Of a stretch of 64,000 nucleotides of DNA, positions 15,778 to 24,503 are shown in pieces (positions within the stretch are counted from its first letter, which is position 1; each line of letters starts with the position of its first letter). The position numbers and the translations under genes are program-made. Source of the DNA: Hymenobacter sp. DG01 (GTDB taxonomy: Bacteria; Bacteroidota; Bacteroidia; Cytophagales; Hymenobacteraceae); contig NZ_CP040936.1 of assembly GCF_006352025.1 (NCBI RefSeq), positions 1,488,001 through 1,552,000 on the forward strand. The letters run 5' to 3'. The notes beneath the pieces were generated by a model. That model did not search any database and was not told the DNA's origin. It was given only the letters and a program-made list of their open reading frames with translations.

Positions 15778-18357
15778 TTAGGGCCGGCCGCCGCTGGGGC
15801 CCTGGGCCGGGGTAGCCCCGGCGCCGTTGCCGCCGTCGGAGCTGCCGCCGTCCTTCAGGTCGTCGTTGCTGATGGAGCGACGGCGCTTGGGCTGGGCCAT
15901 GCTCATCTTGCCGATGCGGTAGCTGAAGTTCACGCGGAAGCCGGAGCGCCGCAGCACGTTTACGCTGTACTGATCCAGAGTAGGCGAGCTGATGGAGCTG
16001 CGGATTTTGTTGGTGGGCGTAAAGAAGTTATCGGCTCCGAAGCCAATGCTGCCTTTCTTCTCGGCAAAGTCCTTCTTCAGGCCCACACTGTACACCCCAA
16101 AGCCGCCCTGGTAGCCCTGCAGCTGCACCTGCCGGCCCCGGTAGAAGCTGAAGGCCTGAATGCCCCAGCCTTTCGTGAAATTGTAGCCCCCCATCAGGCG
16201 GCCGCTTACCACCCAGCCCTGGTTGCTGGCCGCGAACAGCACATCCGAGACGTTATTATCAAGGGCGGCGTAGTACACATCGGCCCCGCCGCCCAGCGTG
16301 AGCTTGTTCTGGATGTTGACGTTGGCATTTACGCTGCCGCCGTAGGCGTTTTCAGTACCGATGTTAGCGTACGATGTGCGAATACGGGCTCCGTCCTGGG
16401 TACGTACCGGCTGAATGGAGCCGTCGGTATTGCGGGCGAATACACTGAAGCTCAGTGAGGTTTGTTTGATGAAGGTATTGTAGCCCAGCTCGAAGTTGTT
16501 GGTTTTTTCGGGCTCCAACTCGGGGTTACCTACCGTGTACAGCAGCGGGTTACCCGACTGCTCGTTGGGGTTCAGGAACTGCAGGGAAGGGCGCTGAATC
16601 CGGCGGTTGTAAGCCGCTTTGAGCACGTTGCCGTTAGCCAGCTTCCGCGAAACATTCACGCTGGGCACCAGCACCCCATACGACGGAATGGAAGGTGCAT
16701 TTTCCGTCCGGAAGTCGGCGTTAATGGTGGTATACTCGTAGCGGGCCCCGGCCTTCAGGGTGTAGCTTTTCAAGAAACCCAGGGTATAGGAAGCGTAAGC
16801 CGCCGCTACGTTCTGGTTGTAATCGAAGACGTTGGAGAGCGTGGTGCCAGTTTGGCGCTGGCCGTTCAGGAAGGTGGTGTAGTCGCTATTTACGCGCCGC
16901 ATGATGTCCTTGGCCCCAAACTCCACGAGCTGCGTTTTGCTCAGGGGCGTCTGGTAGTCAAGCTGCAGGGTTACCTCCTCGTTATAGCTGTCGTTGAGGT
17001 TGCGGCGGTAGTCGCCGGCGCCCTGGCCTTCCTGGGTGGTGTTGGTGAAGTTGTTGGTGCGGGTGTTGCGGCTGTACTGGGCCAGCAGGCTCAGCTCGCG
17101 CTGGGGCGTCTCGAAGGTGCGGGTGTAGTTGAGGGTAGCATCCAGCGTATTGGAGTTGTCGAGCACCTTCACGTCGCTGATGCGGTTGGTCAGCGAGTCG
17201 CCTAGCACGGGCCGGAAAAAGGTGGTTCTGGAGGCCAGGTCATCCTGGTAGCTGGTGCCGTTGCGCAGCCCTAGCTGCACCGAGGCCGAGAGGAAGTTGT
17301 ACTTATTAATGTCGTAGTCCCAGCCCAGGGAGTAGCGCCCGAACACGTTCTGCTGGCGCGTGTCGGCCGCCTGCACGGTGCGGCTCAGCAGCTGGCGGCC
17401 GGCAATGTCGTTGCCCTGAATCCCGTACGTCGTCTGCTCGTTGCGGAAAGAGCCGGGCACGTTGTACTGGCCCCGGCCCCCGCCGCTCAGCGAAAAGCCC
17501 ATCTTCCCTACCCGGTACGAGGCGTTCAACCCCAGATCGGAGCCGCGCAAACCGGCACTGCTGCGCAAATCCAGGGTAAAGCCCTGCAGGTTATTCTGCT
17601 TGGTGACGATGTTGATGATACCGCCCGAGCCTTCGGCGTCGTACTTGGCCGAGGGCGAGGTAATTACCTCCACGGTCTTGATCTGGTCGGCCGGAATCTG
17701 CTTGAGGGCGTCGGCAATGCTGTTGGCCGAGATGGTGCTGGGCCGGTTGTTGATAAGCACCCGAATGTTCTGGCTGCCGCGCAAACTCACGTTGCCATCG
17801 AGGTCCACCGAGAGGTTGGGCACGCGCTTGAGCACATCGGTAGCGTCGCCGCCGCGGGTGGTTTCGTCCTTCTCGGCGTTGTACACCGTGCGGTCCACCT
17901 TTTCCTCGACCAGGCTGCGCTGGCCTTCCACCCGCACCTCGCCCAGGGCCTGCGCCGACGACTCCAGGGCCACGCTGCCCAGGGCCACGGTGTTGCCGGC
18001 CGCGGTAATGACTACCCCGGTTTTCTCCACCAGCTTATAGCCGATAAAGCTGATTTGCACGGTATAGGTGCCGGCGGCAATGCGCGGAATCGTGAATTTG
18101 CCGTTGTCGTCGGCGGCAGTGCCATCCACCGGTTTACCGGTGGCCGGGTTTACCAGGGCCACGGTAGCGTAGGGCACCGGCTGCTTGGTAGCAGCGTCGG
18201 TAACCGTGCCCGTAATGCGGCCACTCCCCGGCTGGGGCTGGGCCGCCGCGCCGGCGGGCCGACCCGCGCCGGCGGGCCGCTCGCCACCACCGGGCATCTG
18301 GGCCAGCACCGTGTGGCCGCTGCCGGTTATCAAAATAAGAAAGAAGAGCTTTTTCAT
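15778..18357 (-). CDS. TonB-dependent-receptor-like outer membrane protein (carboxypeptidase-regulatory domain plus OMP beta-barrel)
   Basis: 859 residues from the ATG at 18357, which opens a signal peptide (MKKLFFLILITGSGHTVLAQ). A Gly/Pro-rich linker is followed by a carboxypeptidase-D regulatory-like domain at about 45-130 (GRITGTVTDAATKQPVPYAT, IAAGTYTVQISFIGYK). A plug domain at about 150-270 has LKRVPNLSVDLDGNVSLRG and YDAEGSGGIINIVTK, and a long beta-barrel follows. The C-terminal about 30 residues are charged then Gly/Ala/Pro rich, unlike the usual barrel-ending aromatic residue. The layout matches the Bacteroidota outer-membrane beta-barrel family (PF14905-like) rather than classic SusC. 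The ligand is unknown; no SusD partner is adjacent. Confidence 0.9.
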   Translation of the reverse strand: MKKLFFLILITGSGHTVLAQMPGGGERPAGAGRPAGAAAQPQPGSGRITGTVTDAATKQPVPYATVALVNPATGKPVDGTAADDNGKFTIPRIAAGTYTVQISFIGYKLVEKTGVVITAAGNTVALGSVALESSAQALGEVRVEGQRSLVEEKVDRTVYNAEKDETTRGGDATDVLKRVPNLSVDLDGNVSLRGSQNIRVLINNRPSTISANSIADALKQIPADQIKTVEVITSPSAKYDAEGSGGIINIVTKQNNLQGFTLDLRSSAGLRGSDLGLNASYRVGKMGFSLSGGGRGQYNVPGSFRNEQTTYGIQGNDIAGRQLLSRTVQAADTRQQNVFGRYSLGWDYDINKYNFLSASVQLGLRNGTSYQDDLASRTTFFRPVLGDSLTNRISDVKVLDNSNTLDATLNYTRTFETPQRELSLLAQYSRNTRTNNFTNTTQEGQGAGDYRRNLNDSYNEEVTLQLDYQTPLSKTQLVEFGAKDIMRRVNSDYTTFLNGQRQTGTTLSNVFDYNQNVAAAYASYTLGFLKSYTLKAGARYEYTTINADFRTENAPSIPSYGVLVPSVNVSRKLANGNVLKAAYNRRIQRPSLQFLNPNEQSGNPLLYTVGNPELEPEKTNNFELGYNTFIKQTSLSFSVFARNTDGSIQPVRTQDGARIRTSYANIGTENAYGGSVNANVNIQNKLTLGGGADVYYAALDNNVSDVLFAASNQGWVVSGRLMGGYNFTKGWGIQAFSFYRGRQVQLQGYQGGFGVYSVGLKKDFAEKKGSIGFGADNFFTPTNKIRSSISSPTLDQYSVNVLRRSGFRVNFSYRIGKMSMAQPKRRRSISNDDLKDGGSSDGGNGAGATPAQGPSGGRP

Positions 18358-18599
18358 ATGCGTGAGGGGAAATAGCGACGCCCGGCAAGCAGTATTCATC
18401 ATGCTACCTACATTGCTAGCGCAAACCTATCCGGCTGGCCAGCGCTACAGAAATGAACCCGACCAAGCGGTTTATTTCTGCCCCGAAAGCCGAAGAAAGT
18501 CCGCGCGAATGCCAAGCAACCGCAGCCACAGACGCAACTTTGGCTGAAGGGTCGCACGCAGGCCCGGATATTTAGGGAAATACTGCCCAGACGAAACAG

Positions 18600-18630
18600 A
18601 AAAGCCGCTCCATTCCTGAAGCGGCTTTTT
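18600..18630. terminator. Intrinsic terminator downstream of oligopeptidase B
   Basis: AAAGCCGCT / AGCGGCTTTTT stem with a short loop; T-runs on both sides make it usable in both directions. It lies beyond the REP-like palindrome, about 110 bp after the ptrB stop. Confidence 0.8.
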
Positions 18631-18640
18631 CATTTGGCCT

Positions 18641-18727
18641 GGGCTTGCGAAGGACCTCATTCCGTTGACACGAGTCGTGACACGTCTTGTTCATGAGTGA
18701 TAAGGTCCTTCGCAAGCTCAGGATGAC
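18641..18727. repeat. REP-like palindrome, degenerate copy
   Basis: Arms 18641-18660 (GGGCTTGCGAAGGACCTCAT) and 18700-18719 pair at 18 of 20 positions; the right side continues with CAGGATGAC. It is the same family as the elements at 20948-21042 and 27100-27199 (core GTCATCCTGAGC...GCGAAGGACCT), but with AAGC/GCTT in place of the AGAGC/GCTCT core and a decayed left outer arm. Confidence 0.8.
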
Positions 18728-18741
18728 GGCTGTAGCAGCAG

Positions 18742-20871
18742 CTACGCCTTCACGCCCAGTAGCATGAGCATGAAGGCAAACTGCCGGGCCGTATCGTGAA
18801 TGGATTTGAAGCGGCCGGAGGCGCCGCCGTGGCCAGCCGCCATGTCGGTGTGCAGCAGCAGCAGGTTTTGGTCGGTTTTCACGGTGCGCAGCTTGGCTAC
18901 CCACTTGGCCGGCTCAAAGTACTGCACCTGCGAGTCGTGCAGGCCGGTGGTAACCAGCATATTGGGGTAGGCCTGGGCTTTCACCTGGTCGTAGGGCGAG
19001 TAGCTGAGCATGTACTCGTAGAACTCCTTTTTATTGGGGTTGCCCCACTCGTCGTACTCGCCGGTAGTCAAGGGAATGCTTTCATCAAGCATGGTCGTTA
19101 CCACATCTACGAAGGGTACGGCCGCCACTACCCCCTTGTAGTACTCAGGGTGCAGGTTCACCACGGCGCCCATGAGCAGGCCGCCTGCCGAGCCACCCAT
19201 GGCGAACAGCTTCTGGGCGGAGGTATACTTCTGGTCAATCAGGAACTTAGAGCAGTCGGTGAAGTCAGTGAAGGTATTTTTCTTCTTGAGCTTCTTGCCA
19301 TCCTCGTACCACTGCCGGCCCATTTCCTGTCCGCCCCGGATGTGGCAGATGACGTAGGCAAAGCCCCGATCCAGCAAGCTCAGTCGCGCTGCGCTAAACG
19401 TGGGGTTGGTAGAGTAGCCATAAGAGCCGTAAGCGTATTGCAGTACCGGCGCGGAGCCGTCCTTTTTAAAGCCTTTTTTGTAAACAATGGACATCGGAAT
19501 CTTCGTGCCGTCAGTAGCCGTGGCGTACTGGCGCTCGGTCACGTAGTCTTCCTTATTGAAGCCACCCAGCACGGCCTGCTCCTTGAGCAGCTTTTTGGTG
19601 CGGGCGTTCATATCATAGTCGAACGTTGAGCCGGGCGTCGTCAGCGAGGAGTAGCTGTAGCGCAGTACGGGCGTATCAAACTCGGGGTTGATGCTGATGG
19701 CGGCGGTATAGGCCGGCTCCCCGAAGTTGAGGTAGTGCTCCTGCTTGTCCTTCCACCGAATCACGCGCAGTTGCAGCAGTCCTTCCTTTCGCTCGCCCAG
19801 CACGAGGTAGTCCTTGAACAGCTCCATGTTCTCCAGGAACACATCCTTGCGGTGCGGAATAACCTCTTGCCAGGCTGTTTTGGCGGTATTCGTGACGGGC
19901 GTTTTCAGCAGACGGAAGTTGGGGGCGCCAGCGTTGGAGCGCACGTAAAACTCGTTACCGAAGTGCTCCACGTCGTAGAGGTGGTCGGCCTCGCGGGGCA
20001 GAAACACCTTCAGCGCCGCCGTGGGGGTACCCGCGTCCAGGAACCGGGTTTCCGACGACATGGTGCTGCCGGCCTCCAGGAAGATATACTTACGCGACTT
20101 CGAGCGGCCGACGTGGATGCGGTAGGTGTTATCCTTTTCCTCGTACACCAGCTGGTCCTTGCTGGGGTCGGTGCCCAGGGTGTGGCGGTAAAGCTGGTAA
20201 TCGAGCAGGGTGCCAGGGTCCTTGCGGGTGTAGAACACCGTTTTGTTGTCGGCAGCCCACACGGCGTTGCCGCTGGTGTTCGTGATTTGCTCGGGGTAGA
20301 GCTGGCCGGTTTTCAGGTTACGAAAACGCAGGGTGTACAAGCGGCGGCTAACTACGTCCTCGGAGTAGGCCAGCACCTGGTTGTCGTCACTGACTTCGAA
20401 GCCGCCAATCTGGTAGTAGGATTTGCCCTTGCCCAGTTCGTTGGCGTTGAGCAGCACTTCCTCGGGGGCGGTCAGGCTACCCTTCTTGCGGCAGTAAATC
20501 GGGTACTCGGCTCCGGCCTCGAAACGGGTGTAATAGTAGTACCCATTGTCGCGGTAGGGCACCGACTCGTCCTGCTCCTTGATGCGCCCCTTGATTTCCT
20601 GAAACAACTTGTCTTCCAGCCCTTTCACGGGGGCCATTTGCTGTTCGAAGTAGGCGTTTTCGGCGTTGAGGTAGCTGATTACCTCCGGGCTTTCGCGCTG
20701 ATTCAGCCAGTAGTAGTTATCCGTACGGGTACCAAACGGCGACTTCAGCTCTTTGGGCTTGATGGCCGCTACGGGAGGTTTGTTCATGGCGGAGGGGGTA
20801 GCCGACTGAGCCACGGCCGCACCGCTCAGCAGCACGCCCAGGCCCGTCAGCAGGGTATATAGAGGTTTCAT
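18742..20871 (-). CDS. ptrB: Oligopeptidase B / S9A prolyl oligopeptidase family, exported
   Basis: 709 residues with a signal peptide (MKPLYTLLTGLGVLLSGAAVAQS). After it comes a seven-bladed beta-propeller with the family entry motif TRTDNYYWLNQRESPEVISYL, then an alpha/beta-hydrolase domain. The nucleophile serine is in MGGSAGGLLMGAV (about residue 557), the Asp in TGLHDSQVQYFEP and the His in AAGHGGASGR, so the triad is complete. Oligopeptidase B cleaves short peptides after basic residues; the export signal suggests periplasmic peptide degradation. Length is normal for the family. A REP-like palindrome and terminator follow. Confidence 0.94.
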   Translation of the reverse strand: MKPLYTLLTGLGVLLSGAAVAQSATPSAMNKPPVAAIKPKELKSPFGTRTDNYYWLNQRESPEVISYLNAENAYFEQQMAPVKGLEDKLFQEIKGRIKEQDESVPYRDNGYYYYTRFEAGAEYPIYCRKKGSLTAPEEVLLNANELGKGKSYYQIGGFEVSDDNQVLAYSEDVVSRRLYTLRFRNLKTGQLYPEQITNTSGNAVWAADNKTVFYTRKDPGTLLDYQLYRHTLGTDPSKDQLVYEEKDNTYRIHVGRSKSRKYIFLEAGSTMSSETRFLDAGTPTAALKVFLPREADHLYDVEHFGNEFYVRSNAGAPNFRLLKTPVTNTAKTAWQEVIPHRKDVFLENMELFKDYLVLGERKEGLLQLRVIRWKDKQEHYLNFGEPAYTAAISINPEFDTPVLRYSYSSLTTPGSTFDYDMNARTKKLLKEQAVLGGFNKEDYVTERQYATATDGTKIPMSIVYKKGFKKDGSAPVLQYAYGSYGYSTNPTFSAARLSLLDRGFAYVICHIRGGQEMGRQWYEDGKKLKKKNTFTDFTDCSKFLIDQKYTSAQKLFAMGGSAGGLLMGAVVNLHPEYYKGVVAAVPFVDVVTTMLDESIPLTTGEYDEWGNPNKKEFYEYMLSYSPYDQVKAQAYPNMLVTTGLHDSQVQYFEPAKWVAKLRTVKTDQNLLLLHTDMAAGHGGASGRFKSIHDTARQFAFMLMLLGVKA

Positions 20872-20947
20872 AGCGCAGAAGATGAAGTGAACTACTGCAC
20901 TAAAGGAAAGAGAAATTTAGATACGAGGGTGCGTCCTATCTCACTTG

Positions 20948-21042
20948 CCTGTCATCCTGAGCAGAGCGAAGGGCCTCTACTGGTATTAATTACTACCCCC
21001 AACGAAGCGGTAGAGGTCCTTCGCTGCGCTCAGGATGACAGG
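20948..21042. repeat. REP-like palindrome
   Basis: Arms 20948-20980 and 21010-21042, each 33 nt, pair at 30 of 33 positions (outer CCTGTCATCCTGAGC). The loop is 29 nt. It lies between valS and the oligopeptidase gene. Same family as 18641-18727 and 27100-27199. Confidence 0.9.
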
Positions 21043-21069
21043 CGGATTTTCTAACAGCAACCAGCAAAC

Positions 21070-21103
21070 AAAAAGGCCGCCACGTTACCGCGGCGGCCTT
21101 TTT
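21070..21103 (-). terminator. Intrinsic terminator of valS
   Basis: AAAAAGGCCGCC / GGCGGCCTTTTT with a short loop, 20 bp after the valS stop on the minus strand; symmetrical A/T tracts. Confidence 0.92.
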
Positions 21104-21122
21104 GGCAGGTTCTCAGCTTATG

Positions 21123-23753
21123 CTACAATGCCGCAAGGCTTTGTTCCAACGCCGTAATCTTGGCTTCGGCGTCGGCCAGCTTCTGCCGCTCACGCTCTAC
21201 CAGGTCGGCTTTGGCATTGGCCACGAACTTCTCGTTGGCCAGCTTTTTCAGCACTGAGTCGCGGAAGCCCTGGGCGTATTCCAACTCCTTGGTCAGGCGC
21301 TCCTTCTCGGCCCCGAGGTCAATCTGCCCTTCCAGGGGCACGAAGAACTCCGCCCCGCCCGACACGAAGCCGACCGCAGCAGCCGGAGCAGCATCTACTA
21401 CACCGATTTCAGTAAGCGAAGCCAGCTTGCGGATAATGCCGTCGTAATCCTGCAGCAGTTGAGCGTCATCAGTTTTGGCCGCCAGGGTCAACGGCTTGTT
21501 GGGGCCCAGGCCCTTCTGGTTCCGGATGTTGCGCACGCCGGCCACGACGTCGAGGGCGCGGTCCATGCGGGCCAGCAACTCGGGGCTGCCGGCTACCGGC
21601 TGGGCTTTAGGCCAGGCCGCCACGCACACGTAGTCCTTGGGGCCCCGCTCGGCCAGTTCGTGCCAGATTTCCTCCGTGATGAAGGGCATGAACGGGTGCA
21701 GCAGCTTCAGCAGCGTTTCAAGGTAGCCGGTCGTGAGGCGCAGGGTTTCGGGGTCGATGGGGGCTTGGTAGGCGGGCTTGATCATCTCCAGGTACACGGA
21801 GCAGAAATCGTCCCACACCAGCTTATAAATGGTCATCAGCGCATCCGACATCCGGAACTTGTCGAAGTGTTCGTCCAGCTCCTGCAGGGTCGTTTGTAAC
21901 TTGGCGCCAAACCACTCTACCGCCTTTTCATTGGCAAACGGTAGGGTGGCATCTACCTCCCAGCCTTTGATAAGGCGGAAGGCGTTCCAGAGCTTATTGG
22001 TGAAGTTGCGGCCCTGCTCTACCAGCTTGATGTCAAAGAGTAAGTCGTTGCCGGCCGGTGAGGAGAACAGCATGCCGGTGCGTACGCCATCGGCGCCGTA
22101 GTCGGCAATGAGGTCCAGCGGGTCGGGCGAGTTGCCGAGGCTCTTGCTCATCTTGCGGCCCTGGGCGTCGCGCACGATACCCGTGAGGTACACGTTGCGG
22201 AAGGGCACTTCCTTGCGGTACTCCAGCCCGGCCATAATCATGCGGGCCACCCAGAAAAACAGGATTTCCGGAGCCGTTACGAGGTCATCGGTGGGGTAGA
22301 AATAGTTAACGTCGGCGTTGTCGGGGTCCTTGAACCCATCGAACACCGAAATCGGCCACAGCCACGAGGAGAACCAGGTATCCAGCACATCCTCATCCTG
22401 ACGTAGATCTGAGAGCTGAAGGTCGTCGTTGCTGCTTTGCTCGCGCGCTTGCTTCAGGGCTTCTTCGGCGCTCAGGGCTACCATGAAGGTGCCATCGGGC
22501 AGGTAGTAGGCCGGAATGCGCTGGCCCCACCACAGCTGCCGCGAAATGCACCAGTCGCGCACGTTCTCCATCCACACCCGGTACATGTTCTTGAACTTGG
22601 GTGGGTGCAGCTTGATTTCGTCGCTCTCGACTACCTCCAGGGCGGGCTTGGCCAGGTGCTCCATTTTCAGGAACCACTGCAGGCTCAGGCGCGGCTCAAT
22701 TACGGCGCCTGTGCGCTCCGAGGTCTGCAGCACGCTGGCGTATTCCTCCACCTTTACCAAGTGGCCGGCATCTTCCAGGTCCTTCACAATGTTGCGGCGA
22801 GCGGCAAAGCGGTCCTGCCCCACGTACAGCTGCGCCTTTTCGTTCAGCGTGCCGTCGTTGTTCAGGATGTCGATAACGGGCAGGTTATGCTTCAGGCCCA
22901 GCTCGTAGTCGTTCAGGTCGTGAGCGGGCGTTACCTTCAGGGCGCCCGTTCCGAAGTCGATGCTTACGTACTCGTCCAGAATCACCGGAATTTCCCGGCC
23001 CAGCAGCGGAATGCGCACTTTTGCCCCGTGCAGATGAGCGTACCGCTCATCGTTCGGGTTCACGGCCACGGCTACGTCAGCCATGATGGTTTCGGGCCGG
23101 GAGGTGGCTACCGTCAGGAACTGGCCCTCCTGGCCTACTACCTCGTAGGTCAGGTGGTACATCTTGGCCATGGTGTCCTTCGGAATTACTTCCTCGTCGC
23201 TGAGCGCAGTGCCGCCTTTCGGGTCCCAGTTTACCATCCGGATACCGCGGTAAATCAAGCCCTTCTGGTAAAGGTCCACGAAGACACGTAGCACGGCCTC
23301 GGTCAGCTCGGGCTCCATGGTGAAGCGTGTCCGGTCCCAGTCGCAGGAGGCGCCCAGCTTCTTGAGCTGCTCCAGAATGATGCCGCCGTACTTCTCCTTC
23401 CACTCCCAGGCGTGCTCCAGAAACTGCTCCCGGGTCAGGTCCTTCTTCTCGATGCCTTTCTCCTTGAGCAGGGCCACTACCTTGGCTTCGGTGGCAATGC
23501 TGGCGTGGTCGGTGCCGGGCACCCAGCACGCCTCCTTGCCCTGCATACGTGCCCGGCGCACCAGCACATCCTGAATGGTATTGTTCAGCATGTGGCCCAT
23601 GTGCAGCACGCCCGTCACGTTGGGCGGCGGAATTACTACGGAATACGGCTGTTTGCGGGGGTTAGCTTTGGCTTTGAAGAAGCCCTGCTCCTGCCAGCGC
23701 TGGTACCACTTGGCTTCAACATCGGCGGGAGTATAGGTTTTGGCGATGGACAT
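21123..23753 (-). CDS. valS: Valyl-tRNA synthetase
   Basis: 876 residues, full length. Class I signatures are present: PPPNVTGVLHMGHMLNN (HIGH motif, about residue 50) and GRKMSKSLGN (KMSKS, about residue 535). The large CP1 editing insertion carries ATSRPETIMADVAVAVNP, and residues such as NWDPKGGTALSDEEV are typical of ValS. A C-terminal coiled coil follows (DLGAEKERLTKELEYAQGF). It charges tRNA-Val and clears mischarged Thr. It has its own promoter box at 23783-23790 and terminator at 21070-21103, so it appears monocistronic. Confidence 0.98.
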   Translation of the reverse strand: MSIAKTYTPADVEAKWYQRWQEQGFFKAKANPRKQPYSVVIPPPNVTGVLHMGHMLNNTIQDVLVRRARMQGKEACWVPGTDHASIATEAKVVALLKEKGIEKKDLTREQFLEHAWEWKEKYGGIILEQLKKLGASCDWDRTRFTMEPELTEAVLRVFVDLYQKGLIYRGIRMVNWDPKGGTALSDEEVIPKDTMAKMYHLTYEVVGQEGQFLTVATSRPETIMADVAVAVNPNDERYAHLHGAKVRIPLLGREIPVILDEYVSIDFGTGALKVTPAHDLNDYELGLKHNLPVIDILNNDGTLNEKAQLYVGQDRFAARRNIVKDLEDAGHLVKVEEYASVLQTSERTGAVIEPRLSLQWFLKMEHLAKPALEVVESDEIKLHPPKFKNMYRVWMENVRDWCISRQLWWGQRIPAYYLPDGTFMVALSAEEALKQAREQSSNDDLQLSDLRQDEDVLDTWFSSWLWPISVFDGFKDPDNADVNYFYPTDDLVTAPEILFFWVARMIMAGLEYRKEVPFRNVYLTGIVRDAQGRKMSKSLGNSPDPLDLIADYGADGVRTGMLFSSPAGNDLLFDIKLVEQGRNFTNKLWNAFRLIKGWEVDATLPFANEKAVEWFGAKLQTTLQELDEHFDKFRMSDALMTIYKLVWDDFCSVYLEMIKPAYQAPIDPETLRLTTGYLETLLKLLHPFMPFITEEIWHELAERGPKDYVCVAAWPKAQPVAGSPELLARMDRALDVVAGVRNIRNQKGLGPNKPLTLAAKTDDAQLLQDYDGIIRKLASLTEIGVVDAAPAAAVGFVSGGAEFFVPLEGQIDLGAEKERLTKELEYAQGFRDSVLKKLANEKFVANAKADLVERERQKLADAEAKITALEQSLAAL

Positions 23754-23782
23754 CGTCGAAGGGAATCAGTTCAAAATACGGG

Positions 23783-23790
23783 CAAAAGTA
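23783..23790 (-). promoter_or_regulatory. Candidate -7 box TACTTTTG for valS
   Basis: Exact TAnnTTTG on the minus strand, 29 bp upstream of the valS ATG at 23753, giving an expected leader of about 20 nt. No clear -33 TTTG. Confidence 0.5.
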
Positions 23791-23854
23791 GGCATTTCGG
23801 GCGGGCTAGCCCAGGTATGCTTCCGAGCATAGCACGGAGCAGCCCGGTAAACAA

Positions 23855-23886
23855 CAAGAGCTGCCTCCAGGTGGAAGCAGCTCTTG
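23855..23886 (-). terminator. Hairpin downstream of the ferredoxin gene
   Basis: Arms CAAGAGCTGCCTCCA and TGGAAGCAGCTCTTG pair at 14 of 15 positions with a 2-nt loop. T content after the stem on the minus strand is modest, so termination efficiency is uncertain. Confidence 0.7.
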
Positions 23887-23917
23887 AGTAGCTTAGGCTG
23901 GTGGCAGCAGGTAGGGC

Positions 23918-24268
23918 CTAGGCTTCCTGGTGCAGCCACTGCTTTTTGCTGAGCAGCTTTTCCTGCGATTCACGGTAGTCGGGGTCGTCCACGCAGCAGT
24001 CCACGGGGCACACGGCAGCGCACTGGGGCTCCTCGTGGAAACCCACGCACTCGGTGCACTTATCGGACACAATGTAGTAGTACTCGTCAGAAATAGGCCG
24101 CTGGGGCGCTACGCCCGATACAGTGGCTCCGCCGTCAACCTGCACTTCCTGCAAGCTCGTGCCATCGGCCCAGCGCCACTGAGCGCCGCCCTCGTAAATG
24201 GCGGTGTTGGGGCATTCCGGTTCGCAGGCACCACAGTTGATGCACTCGTCGGTTATCATGATGGCCAT
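23918..24268 (-). CDS. 4Fe-4S dicluster ferredoxin
   Basis: 116 residues with two cysteine clusters: [13 protein letters not shown] near the N-terminus and [21 protein letters not shown] in the second half, the latter with the longer C-x8-C loop seen in YfhL/Fdx-type 2[4Fe-4S] ferredoxins. A small electron carrier. It is divergent from the acyl-CoA reductase gene at 24504, a pairing that may be functional. A TACCTTTT near 24284-24292 (minus strand) approximates its -7 box. Confidence 0.94.
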   Translation of the reverse strand: MAIMITDECINCGACEPECPNTAIYEGGAQWRWADGTSLQEVQVDGGATVSGVAPQRPISDEYYYIVSDKCTECVGFHEEPQCAAVCPVDCCVDDPDYRESQEKLLSKKQWLHQEA

Positions 24269-24503
24269 AGCCTCGGGTATCTTAAAAAGGTAGGAAAAGA
24301 GGATGCTTTGCTAGTACGCAACCCGCCGCAGGCAGGATGCCGACAGGCAAAATTAGGAATTAGCCGTACTCAACAAGAATTTTGGTCTCCGAATTCCGTA
24401 TTCTCTCCCGGAATCCAAACAGGGGTTCCGGGGGTTTACCTACTGGTGTGACGGGCGCTTCTGCTTGCTCCTACCCTTTTATCGTTTCGTTTTCCCTTTC
24501 TGT

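Larger units (their letters stand above)
18358..18741. other. Intergenic region between oligopeptidase B and the receptor gene
   Basis: 384 bp containing the oligopeptidase terminator, a REP-like palindrome and, towards 18358, the promoter region of the receptor gene. I see no exact TAnnTTTG on the minus strand close to 18357. A few out-of-frame open stretches here are repeat translations, not genes. Confidence 0.5.
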
